This document shows, piece after piece, positions 49,801 to 61,859 of a stretch of 64,000 nt of DNA (positions are counted from its first letter, which is position 1; each line of letters begins with the position of its first letter). Location of the stretch: contig NC_083598.1 in the NCBI RefSeq assembly GCF_020882245.1, forward strand, positions 54,473,858-54,537,857. Direction: 5' to 3'. A program made the translations under genes and the position numbers. This stretch comes from Rhopalosiphum padi. Its lineage: Eukaryota; Arthropoda; Insecta; Hemiptera; Aphididae. The notes beneath the pieces were generated by a model. It saw nothing but the letters and a program-made list of their open reading frames with translations. It made no database searches and was not told the DNA's origin.

Positions 49801-52800
49801 GTGAATGTTCTTATAATGATTTCTAATTTTGTCGTATACGTGGTATAATATACTAAACTAGCAACTAAAACTATTATGTTATTGTGTATAATTTATGAAT
49901 GAATGATTAAATTAATTTGGAAATCATTTCAATGATTCAGTTGGATAGTTTAATACATTTATAAATAATTGGTTTAAAACAATATTTTAATAAAACTAAA
50001 ATATTTTACCTAATAATATTATAATAATAAACTTAAATAATATGTATTATTCTATACATTTATATGATCCAGGTATCACTGGTATATATTTTTTTTCAGT
50101 CTTATTTAAACCAATTAGAAAAAACGGGAAATGGTAACTTTATTAATTACTATATTATAATACATGTTTACATAGGTTACCGTTAAAATGGATTTAAATT
50201 CACTGTTAATTTCGTTTTTAACTGGCAAATAAAATGACTAACTAATATTAAGAAAGTATAAGTATAAGGATTTAAGACCGTTTTAACGTCACCGTGTATA
50301 CATTATAGCTTTTGTCTTGTTTGTCATTCTTCTACAAATTTGTTTTCTTCTGACGTATGAAATTCATTGGAAACCATTAATCAAGAAATAGGTTAAAAGT
50401 TAATTTGAATTGCACATAAATCTTTCAGTTGAGTTGATCGCAAACATTCGTTTAAGATGCTCAGATCGTTCACTCAATTTTTATGTCGATTGATGGGTAA
50501 TGGGAATAAACCCAACGTATGCTAGGATAACGTTGAATCCCATCAGAAAATTACGTTAGGAATTTATATTTTTATTTAAAATACATCCACGCGCCAAAAT
50601 ATCACGACAATTTAATATAATTTAATCTAATCTGGCATTAAATCCACACTGACAAAACATAATTTATTATATAAATATTAAATATACAGGAAAAAGTTTA
50701 TTGCATTTACTTTTTCTGATTTATACCTATGTATGTGGGGAAAACAGAATAACATAATATAATACAGATATTTCATTATTAATTTATTTATTCTGTTTTT
50801 CTCTAATTTCTGTTAATTGCTAACTATAGTATCTACTGTTTACGCTAATATAGGCAGTGCTGTAAAAATGTAATATTTTGTTAATACATTTTCAACTATG
50901 ACTACAAAATTTAATTAGTACTATAATATTTATAATCAAAATAATTATACTATACTATATATAGTATACAATATACATGTTATGTAATGTGCTAGTGTGT
51001 GTGTGTGTAGGTGTATAAAATATATTATAACAAATAAGTTGTCCATTATCGTGATTTATATTGTGTACCTACTACAACAGTATAGTCTGTATAGATGTTT
51101 CTGATGAATGGATATTTTTTTTCTTTATAATGTACGATTTTTAACACATTACATAGCCCGAAAATATGTTATTGTTGATACCTATATGTGGATTAGATAA
51201 ATCGATTTAACGACACGGGCTTATTTCTAATTCAATAAGCAAATTCAATAAACATTTTTCTCGATTATAGATAAAAAAAAAATGACCGGAGTTTTCGCCA
51301 TTATCTCCTAGAAAATATTGCTAAATACATCATAGCCTGAAAATAATGAGCATTATTTCCTTGTCAATATCGCGTACGGTCTAATTTTAATGGAAATATT
51401 CTAATATGGTTTAATTGACAAGTCATTTACGTTAATTCCTTAATTTATGTCTTTGACAATATCATATACATAAATCTACAGACACCATATAATAGTAGGT
51501 AACCTATAACAAGATCGAATTCACAGAATTTCACTATTGTAGATACGTGCTGCATTAGAGCCGCAATTTTGGCGCAGTATAAACACTATAAACATACGTT
51601 TCTGCATATAAAATTAATGAGCAGTGCCTTTCAAACATGCCAAAACAATGAGTGCATTACTAAATACTTATAGGGATGCACATTTGATACGTGCAGTGCG
51701 ATACTAACTATTTCTAATCCGTAGTATAATAAATATACTAACACTGAACTTACAAATTTTTTTTTTTTGAATGATGAGAAATATATTATTAAGCTAAAAA
51801 TCGTTATTGAAATTCATAAAAGATTCGAAAAATCGTTTTATTAGAATACCTTTTTCAAAAATTTTTTAGGTAGGTACATGAGATAACAATTACGGTTTGT
51901 TTTACACGATCAAGAACATTTAGATAATAGTTTATAAAATAACACGATGTGTTAAAAAATTAACTATTGCGTTAATCAGTAGCACGACTTCAGTTATAAA
52001 TAAATGACTGAGTTAATGTGAGAATTGAGCTCATTAGTATAGTATCTAGCTTCTGGCATGTAGTTTTTATACTCAATATATCAATCCTTGTCTGTAGAGT
52101 GTCAAAATTATAATCATACTCTATGATTTATGGAATTTCCAATTAAGTATTTGTTTGTTAGTACAGTTTTTACGTTTATTTGTTTTTAAGTAAAATTAAC
52201 AGACATTGTTAATATTACAATATTATTAAGATGTGTATAAAATATACCACATTTAAGTAAAAATAACATAATGGGTTTATTCTGGAATAAATTATAATCG
52301 TATTATAATATTTTATGTGCTTTATTAAATTAATATTTATTTAACTTTACATTTTAATGATAATATCGAACCAGTTATTCTTAAATTAAATATTTAATAT
52401 TCTAATAATTGTAATGTATTACCTCTATTTAAACGAATTTATTTATATTCAAATGTAATTATTACTAAGTTGATAGGTAATTGGTTTTTATTTTTTGATA
52501 ATAACTCTTAATCACGATATATATCTTGAAGATAAGCTGATGAATTTATGTTTGAAATATTTCAAAACATTTGTAATAATAATAATAAAAACAAGTTAAA
52601 AAAAACCAGAGCCTCTTATCATAAAATTGAAATAAGCGACATTTGATATAAAAAAAAATTGTTTGAAGTAATGTTTAACCCTGTAGAGACTTTAGAAAGT
52701 TACCCGTACTTACGATACCTCATATTTTAATCTACATTTATTTTATATGAAAAGGTATTAAACATATTATAAGATGCTAAATCTCCCAACACGAAAAAAC

Positions 52801-55800
52801 AAATATAATGATATAATAATATGCATTTATCCTTTCATTGTCATCATATGATAATTTAATTAAATGAAGATTTTATAACACTTGGTCTACAGAAACCTCC
52901 GTGAGCTTTATAGCTTAACATTATATATAAGCTTCCGATTATAATTGACATGATTGGTTATGGATTTAATCGTATTTTATAACAAAGATTTTAAGTTAAT
53001 TAAAAAAAAATACTATAATATCATTCAAACCAATTTCTATATATATGGTAATGTTACGTATTGTTTTCATTCAAATTATACGGCTGATAGTATTTGAAGT
53101 AGATATCTACATTTCAAATTAAATATTTTATAGTACGTATCTTGTACATTTTTATCAAAACCAATACGTTATATATTAAATAATATATATACTATTATGC
53201 TTACGATCACACAACAATATATTTTAACCCGAGGACATATGCTTGATACTTGAAAGCATAAACAACTACGGTGAGAATATAGAAAAGGCAAACTGAGTGA
53301 AAATCGAGATTTTGAGAAAGGTTGTAAAGTTGTTGGACATATGTTACAGGTAACCCGGAAAAATAAAATTGATGGAGATGGCGGAAAACCCCTTAGTAGA
53401 AAAAAGACCACGAACGGTGATAAAATATTGTAAAAGGAGAGTATTTGTATATTGTGCACATTGTACACGGTACAATATATGCGTATATCTACTTATACAT
53501 ATGTATATACGTGCGCAGTGTATACTATACCCAGTGTAAAGTGAAAAAAAAATGAAAAAGTTTTTTTATACGTTGTATCCATTATTAAGGTTTCCATACT
53601 TTGTAAACACATTGTATATAAATCCCGTCGGGAAGAAATAAATTATTTTTTTTTTGCGATTTAGTTATAATACATTAGCGTTTAAATTCGGTTGGCTAAT
53701 AAATTTAACAACATATAAAGGACATCGTGTCTTCTATGAATTAAAATAATTAATGCAATTATTTGGGCTTCAAACTTATGGTTTGCTAGGAAAATTAATA
53801 TTTTGTTTAAAGTCATATTTTTATCAAATAAAAATAAGCAAATTAATTTCCTACAATTAATTTTAAATCGTCGATAGGTAATTCTATCATAAAAGTTTCA
53901 TTTGTTTTATAGTATGTTTACGGTTGTTATAGTGTTTATCATTTACTGTGTTCATGGGGGTAGTCGATGAAATTACTTTTGGTTCTGTTCAAATACTCAA
54001 AGGATTAAGACTCGTATGTACTAACCTAAATTTCATTCGAATTATTATTAAAAATGCATATAATATTTATTTTAACGCATTAATATTACTATACTACCAT
54101 AGTTTCTCGAATAATAATTAAATATATCCTATTATATCAATATTGACCAGCCGTTATGAATTTAATTTTAACTTCGCGCGAAACGAGCAGTTCCTATAAT
54201 AACATTAAAATAGGTAGTTATTCAAATGGATAACGAAGGTTCAATGATATTTGGAAAATATTTGATGCGCAAGCGTTTTGAATAATATGTGCATCAAAAA
54301 AATATATGAATTTTTAGCAGTACAACTATAGGTTGTTCGAGATAGGTGCAACCAACTGGAGAATACTTGACATTCAATTAAAAAATTATAAATGAAGTAC
54401 CTACCTAGGTAAAAATAACTCATGTGAAATATCAAATTGTAAGATGCAATAAAAAAATGTTTATAATATTATTGTTAAGTATTATCTTAATTTTTGCTGT
54501 ATATCGATTTTACATACATTATAGCATATTTATGAGATCAATATATTCTAATAAATATTTTGTTTATTAGCTTATACGAAGTTTATACGATTAATTATTT
54601 ATTTTTAAATTATGTATAACTTTTTATTATTAATCCTAATTATATAGACTTGTATTATACGCACCAACTTTCTTATAAGTTATAAATATTCTTCATAATA
54701 CTGAAATTTCACGATTTGCCGTTAACATACACATATTGTAACAAATTTAAGACATGCGCTAATGTAAAATACTCGGGTACCTATATATAAAATATAAACA
54801 TTGAATATTAAAACTTTAATTTATTAATTTTTATCTAAATATTTATGTTTTATAAATCCATATTAAATTAAATTACGAGCAATTCATTTCAAACGATACT
54901 TTGTACATTTATTTTTGACATCTTATTTGCACGTTAATAGGAATTATCCTGGCAGAAAAATGAAATTTTAAAACTTTTCATACCTTAAAAAATTAATATA
55001 TTTTGTTATTTTTATAAAAACAATGCCAGCTTAGATTACAAACAGAATAAATTTGTTTATTTTTTTTATTTATATTTACAGGTTCACGTAGTTAAAAATT
55101 AATTCTAATCCTTTTCGAAAAGAAAAACAATTAGTTCATAGTTGTTAGATTATTTTATTAACATTTTAATTATTTTTGAAAATTATATAAAAAAAATAAA
55201 TCAAAACTTTTGAAAATATAATATTTTAATACATCTTATAGATATGTCAATATTTGAAGTCTGAAATATGTTATCAGTTTTTGTTATAAGCGTTTGCGAT
55301 TCATAACATATAATTAATCAATATAATAAAATAAAGCTATTTATTTATTGTAAAGTAAAAAATGCTTTAATCGTTTAAAGGTTATTTAATATAGAAGACT
55401 AACTGACCAGTAATAATTAATTAATTAATAATCAACTATGAAAAACATCTTAATATAATTTTAAAATAATAAAATATGCCGTATAGATTTTTGATTTATG
55501 CATTTAACGTAGAATGTAGATGTACTAAGACGGAAGAAAACTTTATAAATAAGGGTTAAACAAATAAGAAGCCAATCATTAGTAGCATTTAGCTTGAAAT
55601 TCAAAATTGCAATAAAAAAAATAAAACCAGAAGCCATGATTCCACTTTTGTTTGTGTCACGAAGAGTTTTAGGGAGTGCAAAAAAGTTATGTGCTTAAAT
55701 CATTTATGAGTGGATTGTGATGAATTTCTAGTCCGAAGAAAAACCATTTGTGAAAAAGTTGAGTTTTATTCTAAAATGATTTAATATTAAGGTTGTTTCG

Positions 55801-56154
55801 AAGTATAGTATAGGTATTAATTTTATAACAAATTGTTGTGTCATAATAAAAAACTAATAATCCATAAATATTGCAATTTTCCCTAATTGTATTATTTTAT
55901 AATATGTTATAGTATAATAAGGTTTGACATGAAGTAATATTGTCCAGGTATTCATTTAATTGCGTGGTTTATATTATTTTTTCGTTTTTGGAGGTGGTGC
56001 AAACTTTTCACTTTACTTTAACTGATTTAGGATATTGACTCACAGCGATGTAGCTAAAATTAAATATACAGTATACACATATTATACACTATAATAATAT
56101 GTATTTAGAATTTAATATTATGATAACTCGTGAGGTACACCAATATAAAATATT

Positions 56155-56466
56155 GTGGTGTTAGTCCCACTTAATACCTATGTCTTCATTAAGATTTATC
56201 AAATGATCGATGAATCTATTTCGATACGTATTAGCATAAATCATAATACACCTATAATCTATATACACATGAAACTTAATCCACAACTAAATATAATATA
56301 CCTAGTACCAACCTACATTAAATATTTATATATGATTCTTGGAATAGAGCATACAGGCATGATGCATGTAGGACGTAGTTTTAAAAACGTAATTATTCCA
56401 CGGCAGTCATCACTAGATTTTGACGTATTGTCTAAAATGATTTATGAAACCGAAATGATAATATAA
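56155..56466 (+). CDS. open frame of 103 codons, unrecognised
   Basis: The frame opens at a GTG, with the first ATG several codons in. The last 40 codons look more coding-like than the start (GIEHTGMMHVGRSFKNVIIP, RQSSLDFDVLSKMIYETEM) and the GC rises slightly there. No acceptor directly precedes that part and no donor follows before the TAA. It may be a remnant of a transposon or gene. A frame of this length is expected about once by chance in the window. Confidence 0.15.
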   Translation: MVLVPLNTYVFIKIYQMIDESISIRISINHNTPIIYIHMKLNPQLNIIYLVPTYIKYLYMILGIEHTGMMHVGRSFKNVIIPRQSSLDFDVLSKMIYETEMII

Positions 56467-56931
56467 CATATAACCATCAATATAGGTATTTTATAATTTA
56501 TTAGTACCTATTACATACTATAATAAGTTTGATTACTGCTATTATATTCTCCGAATTTCAATTCCTCGCAGGTTGTTTTGAACTCATATTCGGTTAACCA
56601 AAAAAAGCCCATTGTGATTATCAATTTGATAGCTGATTATGAAGTCATGAAGACTAACATTTTAGAAACCAATAAACCCACAAAGTTTTATTCTGATATG
56701 AAGATACATTATATAATTAATATATTACAGTATATTATGTAATTATTAACGCGAGTATTCATCTGTTTATTAAAAAAAAAAGACTTTGTACGTGCTTTAA
56801 TAATAATTGATTGAAGAATTTCTAAATGCATAAAGGTTTTCTAAAGAATTTTGTATTTTGATACCTTCTATTATAATATATAAACCACCGCGTCTTGTAT
56901 AATATAAGCCGAGCGTGGATGTTATTATATT

Positions 56932-56939
56932 ATAATAAC
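56932..56939. repeat. left 8-bp target-site duplication of hAT MITE
   Basis: ATAATAAC directly precedes the element and is repeated exactly at 57534-57541 on the other side. Confidence 0.8.
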
Positions 56940-57533
56940 TAGGGCTGGCATTTTGATGCAAAGGCATCTTTTTTTCTAATGTTTTGAAACGTTGATCCGT
57001 AAGTATAAAATGAGTTTTGGGTGATACTGATTATTTTAAAGTATTTTTTATTTTGCATTTTTTGACAAAATTAACTTTAAATGCATTTTTAGGACATTTT
57101 TTAATGTTTTTAGTGCATTTTCTTGGTTTTTAGAGCATTTCCCACAATTTCTTCATAAAAAGAACGAAAATTGTTGCGATTCACTAGACACTTTCGGCAA
57201 ACTGCTGACAGTACGAATAATAAATTATATATAGTATCATATATTCATATATTTCATCATAGTAAGGCTTTTCCCCGAAAATTATCAGGTGTTTTTTTTA
57301 AATTATTATTTTAGAATGAATAATTAAGAAAACAGAAGCATAAAAAAACTAAACAAGTAACAATGTATAATAAACAAAATAAATACATTACTGTAGTATA
57401 ATTTAAAATATTTTTCCAATTTTTAAGCTATAATAAAAATAATTTAAATGCATTTTTTTAGTGCATTTTTTGAGTTTTTTAAGTAATTTTTGCATATTTT
57501 GAAATTTTTTAGGGCATTAAAATCCCAGCCCTA
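56940..57533. mobile_element. 594-bp non-autonomous hAT-superfamily element (MITE), complete
   Basis: The left end reads TAGGGCTGGCATTTTGATGC. The complement of the right end reads TAGGGCTGGGATTTTAATGC, 18 of 20 bases identical. Exact 8-bp duplications (ATAATAAC) flank both ends, the signature of hAT insertion; the TAGGGCTGG start is also hAT-like. Inside, both subterminal regions carry repeated TGCATTTT/GCATTTT motifs (near 57053, 57082, 57113 and 57134 on the left; 57449, 57461 and 57491 on the right), as expected of transposase-binding repeats. There is no open frame of transposase size, so it was moved by an enzyme encoded elsewhere. The intact duplication suggests a fairly recent insertion. 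Confidence 0.85.
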
Positions 57534-57541
57534 ATAATAAC

Positions 57542-60380
57542 ATTCATGCTTTTATGTATTATTATTGTTATTTTACTTAAACGAAATATTACTTTTTTTG
57601 GTGTCTACATGCTCAAAACTTGTCGTGGTCTGAAAATATTTCACGTTGAAATAATATAAAATTATAAATCAATTTTGAATACCCAAATAAAATGCATAAT
57701 ACCTATTATGTTGCACAGTAACGAAAATATTTTTAAATCTCTATTATTAACTTTAAGTAATGAAATAATTTATATTTTTTGTTATACCAAAATATTTATT
57801 GATGATAACATTATATAATTAAATTAATTTTGTTTGAACGTGTTTGTCATATGTATGCATATCTTTCAAAAATATAATTATTTCATTATTATTAGTGGTG
57901 CATGTTAAAATATTAAATAGTTACTTATGTAATTATTAGTTATTCAAAAATATAAAATAAATTAATAAACTTTAGTTTTCAACTTAAAAGTTTTTCATAA
58001 AAATTGTTTATCTTGGTTTTTTACGTTTAAAAACTTTATGGCTTTTAAAAACTTATATAATAGTGTCAAGTTTTATGAAGTCATTTTTTAAACCATAATA
58101 TTTGCATTTTTGTACAAAACAAAAAGTTACATAAATATACATAATAGTTTTTCGACTCAATAACAGTAATAATTTAACATTTAAAATATTATCAAATGAA
58201 TAAATGTCACTACATTTAGTGGATACGAAATGATCTCTTTGATTTTCGTTTATTTAATTTGATTAGTTATAGTACTTAAATTTTTTTTTTTTGAACATAA
58301 TATTTAACTTTTATAATATTTTTTTGTAGATTTAAATAGATTTAATACCCGTAAATTAAAATTATTATAACATAACTAATTAACCCTGTATATAGTCTAT
58401 AAAATACATAATAAACCATAACACACATCAATTATTATTTTTTATAATATTAAAATGTAGTAAATTTGCATTTAGAGTTCCTATATTGTTCAACTTTTAA
58501 TTTTATTTAATTAAACATTTTTTGTAAGTACCTATTATAATAACGTTGTAGGGCGTTGTCATTATAATAATATGTTTAGCGATGGTATTTTTGGAATCGA
58601 GGAAAAAAAATTATTAGGTAACAACTACGTCTATTATATAATTATAATATATTCTAACACAGGTATCAAGCATAATATGTATATACCTAATATGAGAAAT
58701 AATTGAATTAGGTTTATGTTATACATTTTGGAGTTCATATTTTATATAGACACATTAATTCTTTTATGATTTAAATAGATTAATACAATTTTTAAAGTTT
58801 TAAAAATGTTTAATTAAATTATTAAAAACATTTCGTTATTTTGCCATTGTCAATGCCACTAAAAATTACTAAAAACTATACTATACATACTTATTATTAA
58901 ATAGTAGACAAATATTCAACAATTATTCATTGTTTATAAAATAACACGCTATTAAAAATATAATATGTTATGTTTATTTTAAAGTATATATTCCTAATAG
59001 GCACTATTAATGCAACAATTATGTAAGTGCTAATGTTTGAAATGTTCTAATTAAAATTAACATACACAGGTTTATACAATTTTAAGTACAATTAAAATTG
59101 AATGTTCTGTAAAACTGTCAGAAGTTAGTAAAATTGATTTCATATACGTTTTATACAGATAATACATTATACATTATAAGTTAAATTTTTTTCTTTTATA
59201 TTCAACACTTACAAAATTAAAACGGTTTCCGAGGGCGTGTCATATATCCCAAAAGAGTTGCGGGATGTTGGTAATATAGTGACAAATTATTGAAATCTAT
59301 TCAACAATTTCAAACTTTCTCAAATTATATTTGAAAATATTTTTACCAAACAATATTAAAAAAAGATAGATAAATGACACAAAATATATAAAACTAATTA
59401 ATAAAAATTAATATTAAATACGGAACCATCGAAATAAAACATAATATAAGATTTTTCTTTCCATTCGGCTGACAACTCAATATTTGATTAAAATCAGCAG
59501 ATTATTATATTGACTAAACTAAATTTTAACAAGGATAATTTAATTTTTATTGCATTGCTCGAAGTTAAATACATTATTCATTTATACAAATAAAGATGTT
59601 TTTATAACCAATTTTATTTACTAATCTGTGTATTTATTGGAAAAACCAATAATTATTAAATTATGTGCTTTATAATTATTTTACAAATGTATATATATAC
59701 ATAATACATATGTATATAATTATAGAGAAACATAACCTTAAAAAATTGTTTTTATGTTTAAATAATATTACATTATAATATTCATCCGCGATTTTACGTA
59801 TTATACCTACTATTAATACATCATCTACGAATTATAATAAAATAATTATTATAATGCATATTTACTTGCGAGTTATGACTGTAATTTCTATTAAAGTCAT
59901 TCCCAATATTAATATTATTATAATTTTAAAAGCTTCAGCTTCGACTGACTAGTTTTCACATCGAAAATAACGAAAATATATTATACTTACAAAGGCGTAC
60001 ACTAAATCTTGCTTTTATTCTAAATTTTTCAAATTTAATTAAATACTGTTGCCGCAATTTATGTTTAAATAAATAAACAATGGATCTACAGTTTAATTAA
60101 ATATATTATTATAGATCCATAAAATTTCAATTGCTTTATCTTTTATACTAGTCAATTGAATAAACAAGTGTTTTTTAAATAATTATTTTTATTTTTTACA
60201 CAACAATATGAAACAAATATGTATGCTCTTAATACTTAATATAAAAACAGTCAATAGTTTTGAAACTTTGCATAAATAAAAATTCATACAAAAATATACA
60301 GTAATGAATTAAAACATTTTATTAATAATTTGAGGTTATCAATACCATAGAGTTTACATTTTAAATATACTATTATTAAT
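57542..60380. other. AT-rich stretch without visible genes
   Basis: No open frame with coding texture. A short GC-richer segment at 59220-59275 (GGTTTCCGAGGGCGTGTCAT...) is not open for long. Poly-T near 58281. Nothing further. Confidence 0.5.
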
Positions 60381-60506
60381 TATTACATACTGGTCACAGA
60401 TTTTTGGATTGATGCCACCAGTTATCATCCCCCTCGTGAGTCTCTCATCTCTTTCACTCGTCGTCGTCTAACAATAAAGTCACTCGTGCTCACCTCATTA
60501 CAGTAC

Positions 60507-61830
60507 CTACAGTATTCTACCCTCATTAGTTACAACAGCACAAGTACAATTTTTTGCCGACATTGAGAAGTCTACTCCCAAATGCCGATAGAACAACCTA
60601 CGATGATTGTGTCGCAATTGTTCTGCTGCTGCTGTTGACTTTACCTGGACCGTTTTCGTCGCTGGCTCCAGCACGTCACCACCATATCCGGCCACCGTGT
60701 CCGGAAGGGTGTTGAGTGAAGACATCAAGCATTTTAAATCGCACACACACAGACTTGAGCTTTCTTTGTGTGTTTTCAAAACGAATCGGTGGCAGATGCG
60801 ATTGGGATTCCGTAATATCCATCATTTTCCTTTCTACAGGTGACTTTAATCCTTTAATCACACCGTGGGTCAAATAATTGGGACAGACAACCGTTATTTG
60901 CGTGGTACTATCACTGCCAGTAAAAAAACATTGATAGCTTGTCTGCAGCTGTGCACGGAAAAAGCACTGTCATCGGTAAGTTCAACAATCGTCGTATAGC
61001 ATTTCGTAAAATATCGGTTGAAGAACTCGAGTTTAATCGGTGTTACGTGGATGTTATTACTATACCGTTTTACCTTCTGCGTCTTTATACCACCGTATAT
61101 TATAGATTTAGAATTTGTAGTTTTAAATTGTTTTTAATTTGAAGTGTAATTGGCGAGACAACGTTTTGAATTTCCTATGCACTCCATGATAATGGTGGAA
61201 AATGCTTTACATCCATCGAATCTATTTTTCTAATTTCTAACAAGACTTTTTCAAACTCTAACAACTACAATTTTCCAACAACTTGATATAGCCGTATTTA
61301 TCGTATAGTTAAATGTCTTCGACTGGTAATTTTTTCAGAGCTTAGAGATCGTACAAAAAATGATTACGGTTAATTATCTTCTTAATTACCTTAATTAATA
61401 TTACCTTACGGTCAGTGTTGGATCGTCTGTCAACTCTGTCATATATGTGTCGTCTTCCAACGTATCATTGCAGGTAGTTTTATATTTCCACGACCTTCTC
61501 CACGTACCGCGAGCTTTGCCGTATTTATTTCAAAGTATTTTCTGTTAACTGTGCACTTTTATTTATTCGACTGAGATACATCCAATATGATGTGGTCATC
61601 TCCGAAGTAGTTTGAGTCGTGTAATTCCAAACTTAAATTCGTAACTACTAATGGTATTCGTTCTTGATAAAATCCGTTATCATATTATGTAATCTCCACC
61701 TTGAGCAGTTTCCAATTTCAATTTGGTATTTTTAGGTATATTGGTCATATAAAGAATAACGAACCTTGATTATTGCATTGTTGCTAGCTCCAAAAATCTG
61801 GTGGCTCAGTCGCAAAGTACAATTGATCAT
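60507..61830 (-). pseudogene. multi-frameshift pseudogene, family not recognised
   Basis: Over 1.3 kb the minus strand shows coding-like sequence that moves between all three frames and is cut by stops. In order: 61830-61651 (MINCTLRLSHQIFGASNN..., one internal TAA); about 61685-61559 (LVVTNLSLELHDSNYFGDDH); 61526-61404 (KYGKARGTWRRSWKYKTT, EDDTYMTELTDDPTLTVR); about 61280-61180 (EKVLLEIRKIDSMDVKHFPP); 61055-60894 (KLEFFNRYFTKCYTT, IVELTDDSAFSVHSCRQA); 60918-60676 (TQITVVCPNYLTHGVIKGL, TQRKLKSVCVRFKML); and 60740-60507 (LPDTVAGYGGDVLEP, RRLFYRHLGVDFSMSAK, ending TNEGRIL-stop). GC drops only between the pieces. The lack of intron borders at the shifts argues for a decayed single-exon copy (a retrocopy, a transposon gene or an old viral insertion) rather than a spliced gene. 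Plus-strand frames at 60607-60843 and 60939-61142 are shadows. Confidence 0.55.
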
Positions 61831-61859
61831 TCTGTCGTAACGTTATTATGTTTTTAAAT

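Larger units (their letters stand above)
46840..56939. other. AT-rich gene-poor stretch
   Basis: No convincing exon. Noted: (AT)9 at 49132-49149; (GT)7 at 50995-51008, preceded near 50947 by an 18-bp TA-rich palindrome (TATACTATATATAGTATA); a splice-acceptor-like TTTATATTTACAG at 55068-55080 followed by a frame that stops after four codons. Also a small true-ATG frame at 48295-48510 (71 codons, hydrophobic N-terminus then polar) with no other support, and a 103-codon frame at 56155-56466 listed separately. A patch at 53270-53440 has higher GC and a disrupted frame reading VVGHMLQVTRKNK, faintly like a LINE C-terminus. Confidence 0.45.

Noticed and set aside
53169..53468. 99-codon minus-strand frame, and plus-strand GHMLQ-like LINE C-terminal motif
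   Set aside because: The minus frame is Phe/Ser/Ile-rich without start context or splice sites; the plus-strand similarity to the LINE GH.LR motif is too short and disrupted to call.
55081..55100. Excellent acceptor TTTATATTTACAG as a further terminal exon for the 46-kb gene
   Set aside because: In the matching phase the frame stops after four codons, and a closer acceptor at 46558 with a normal 3' UTR explains the end of the gene better.
60607..60843. Plus-strand 78-codon frame and an acceptor-like TTTCCTTTCTACAG ending at 60839
   Set aside because: The region has continuous coding texture on the minus strand (pseudogene); the plus frame is its shadow and stops soon after the acceptor.
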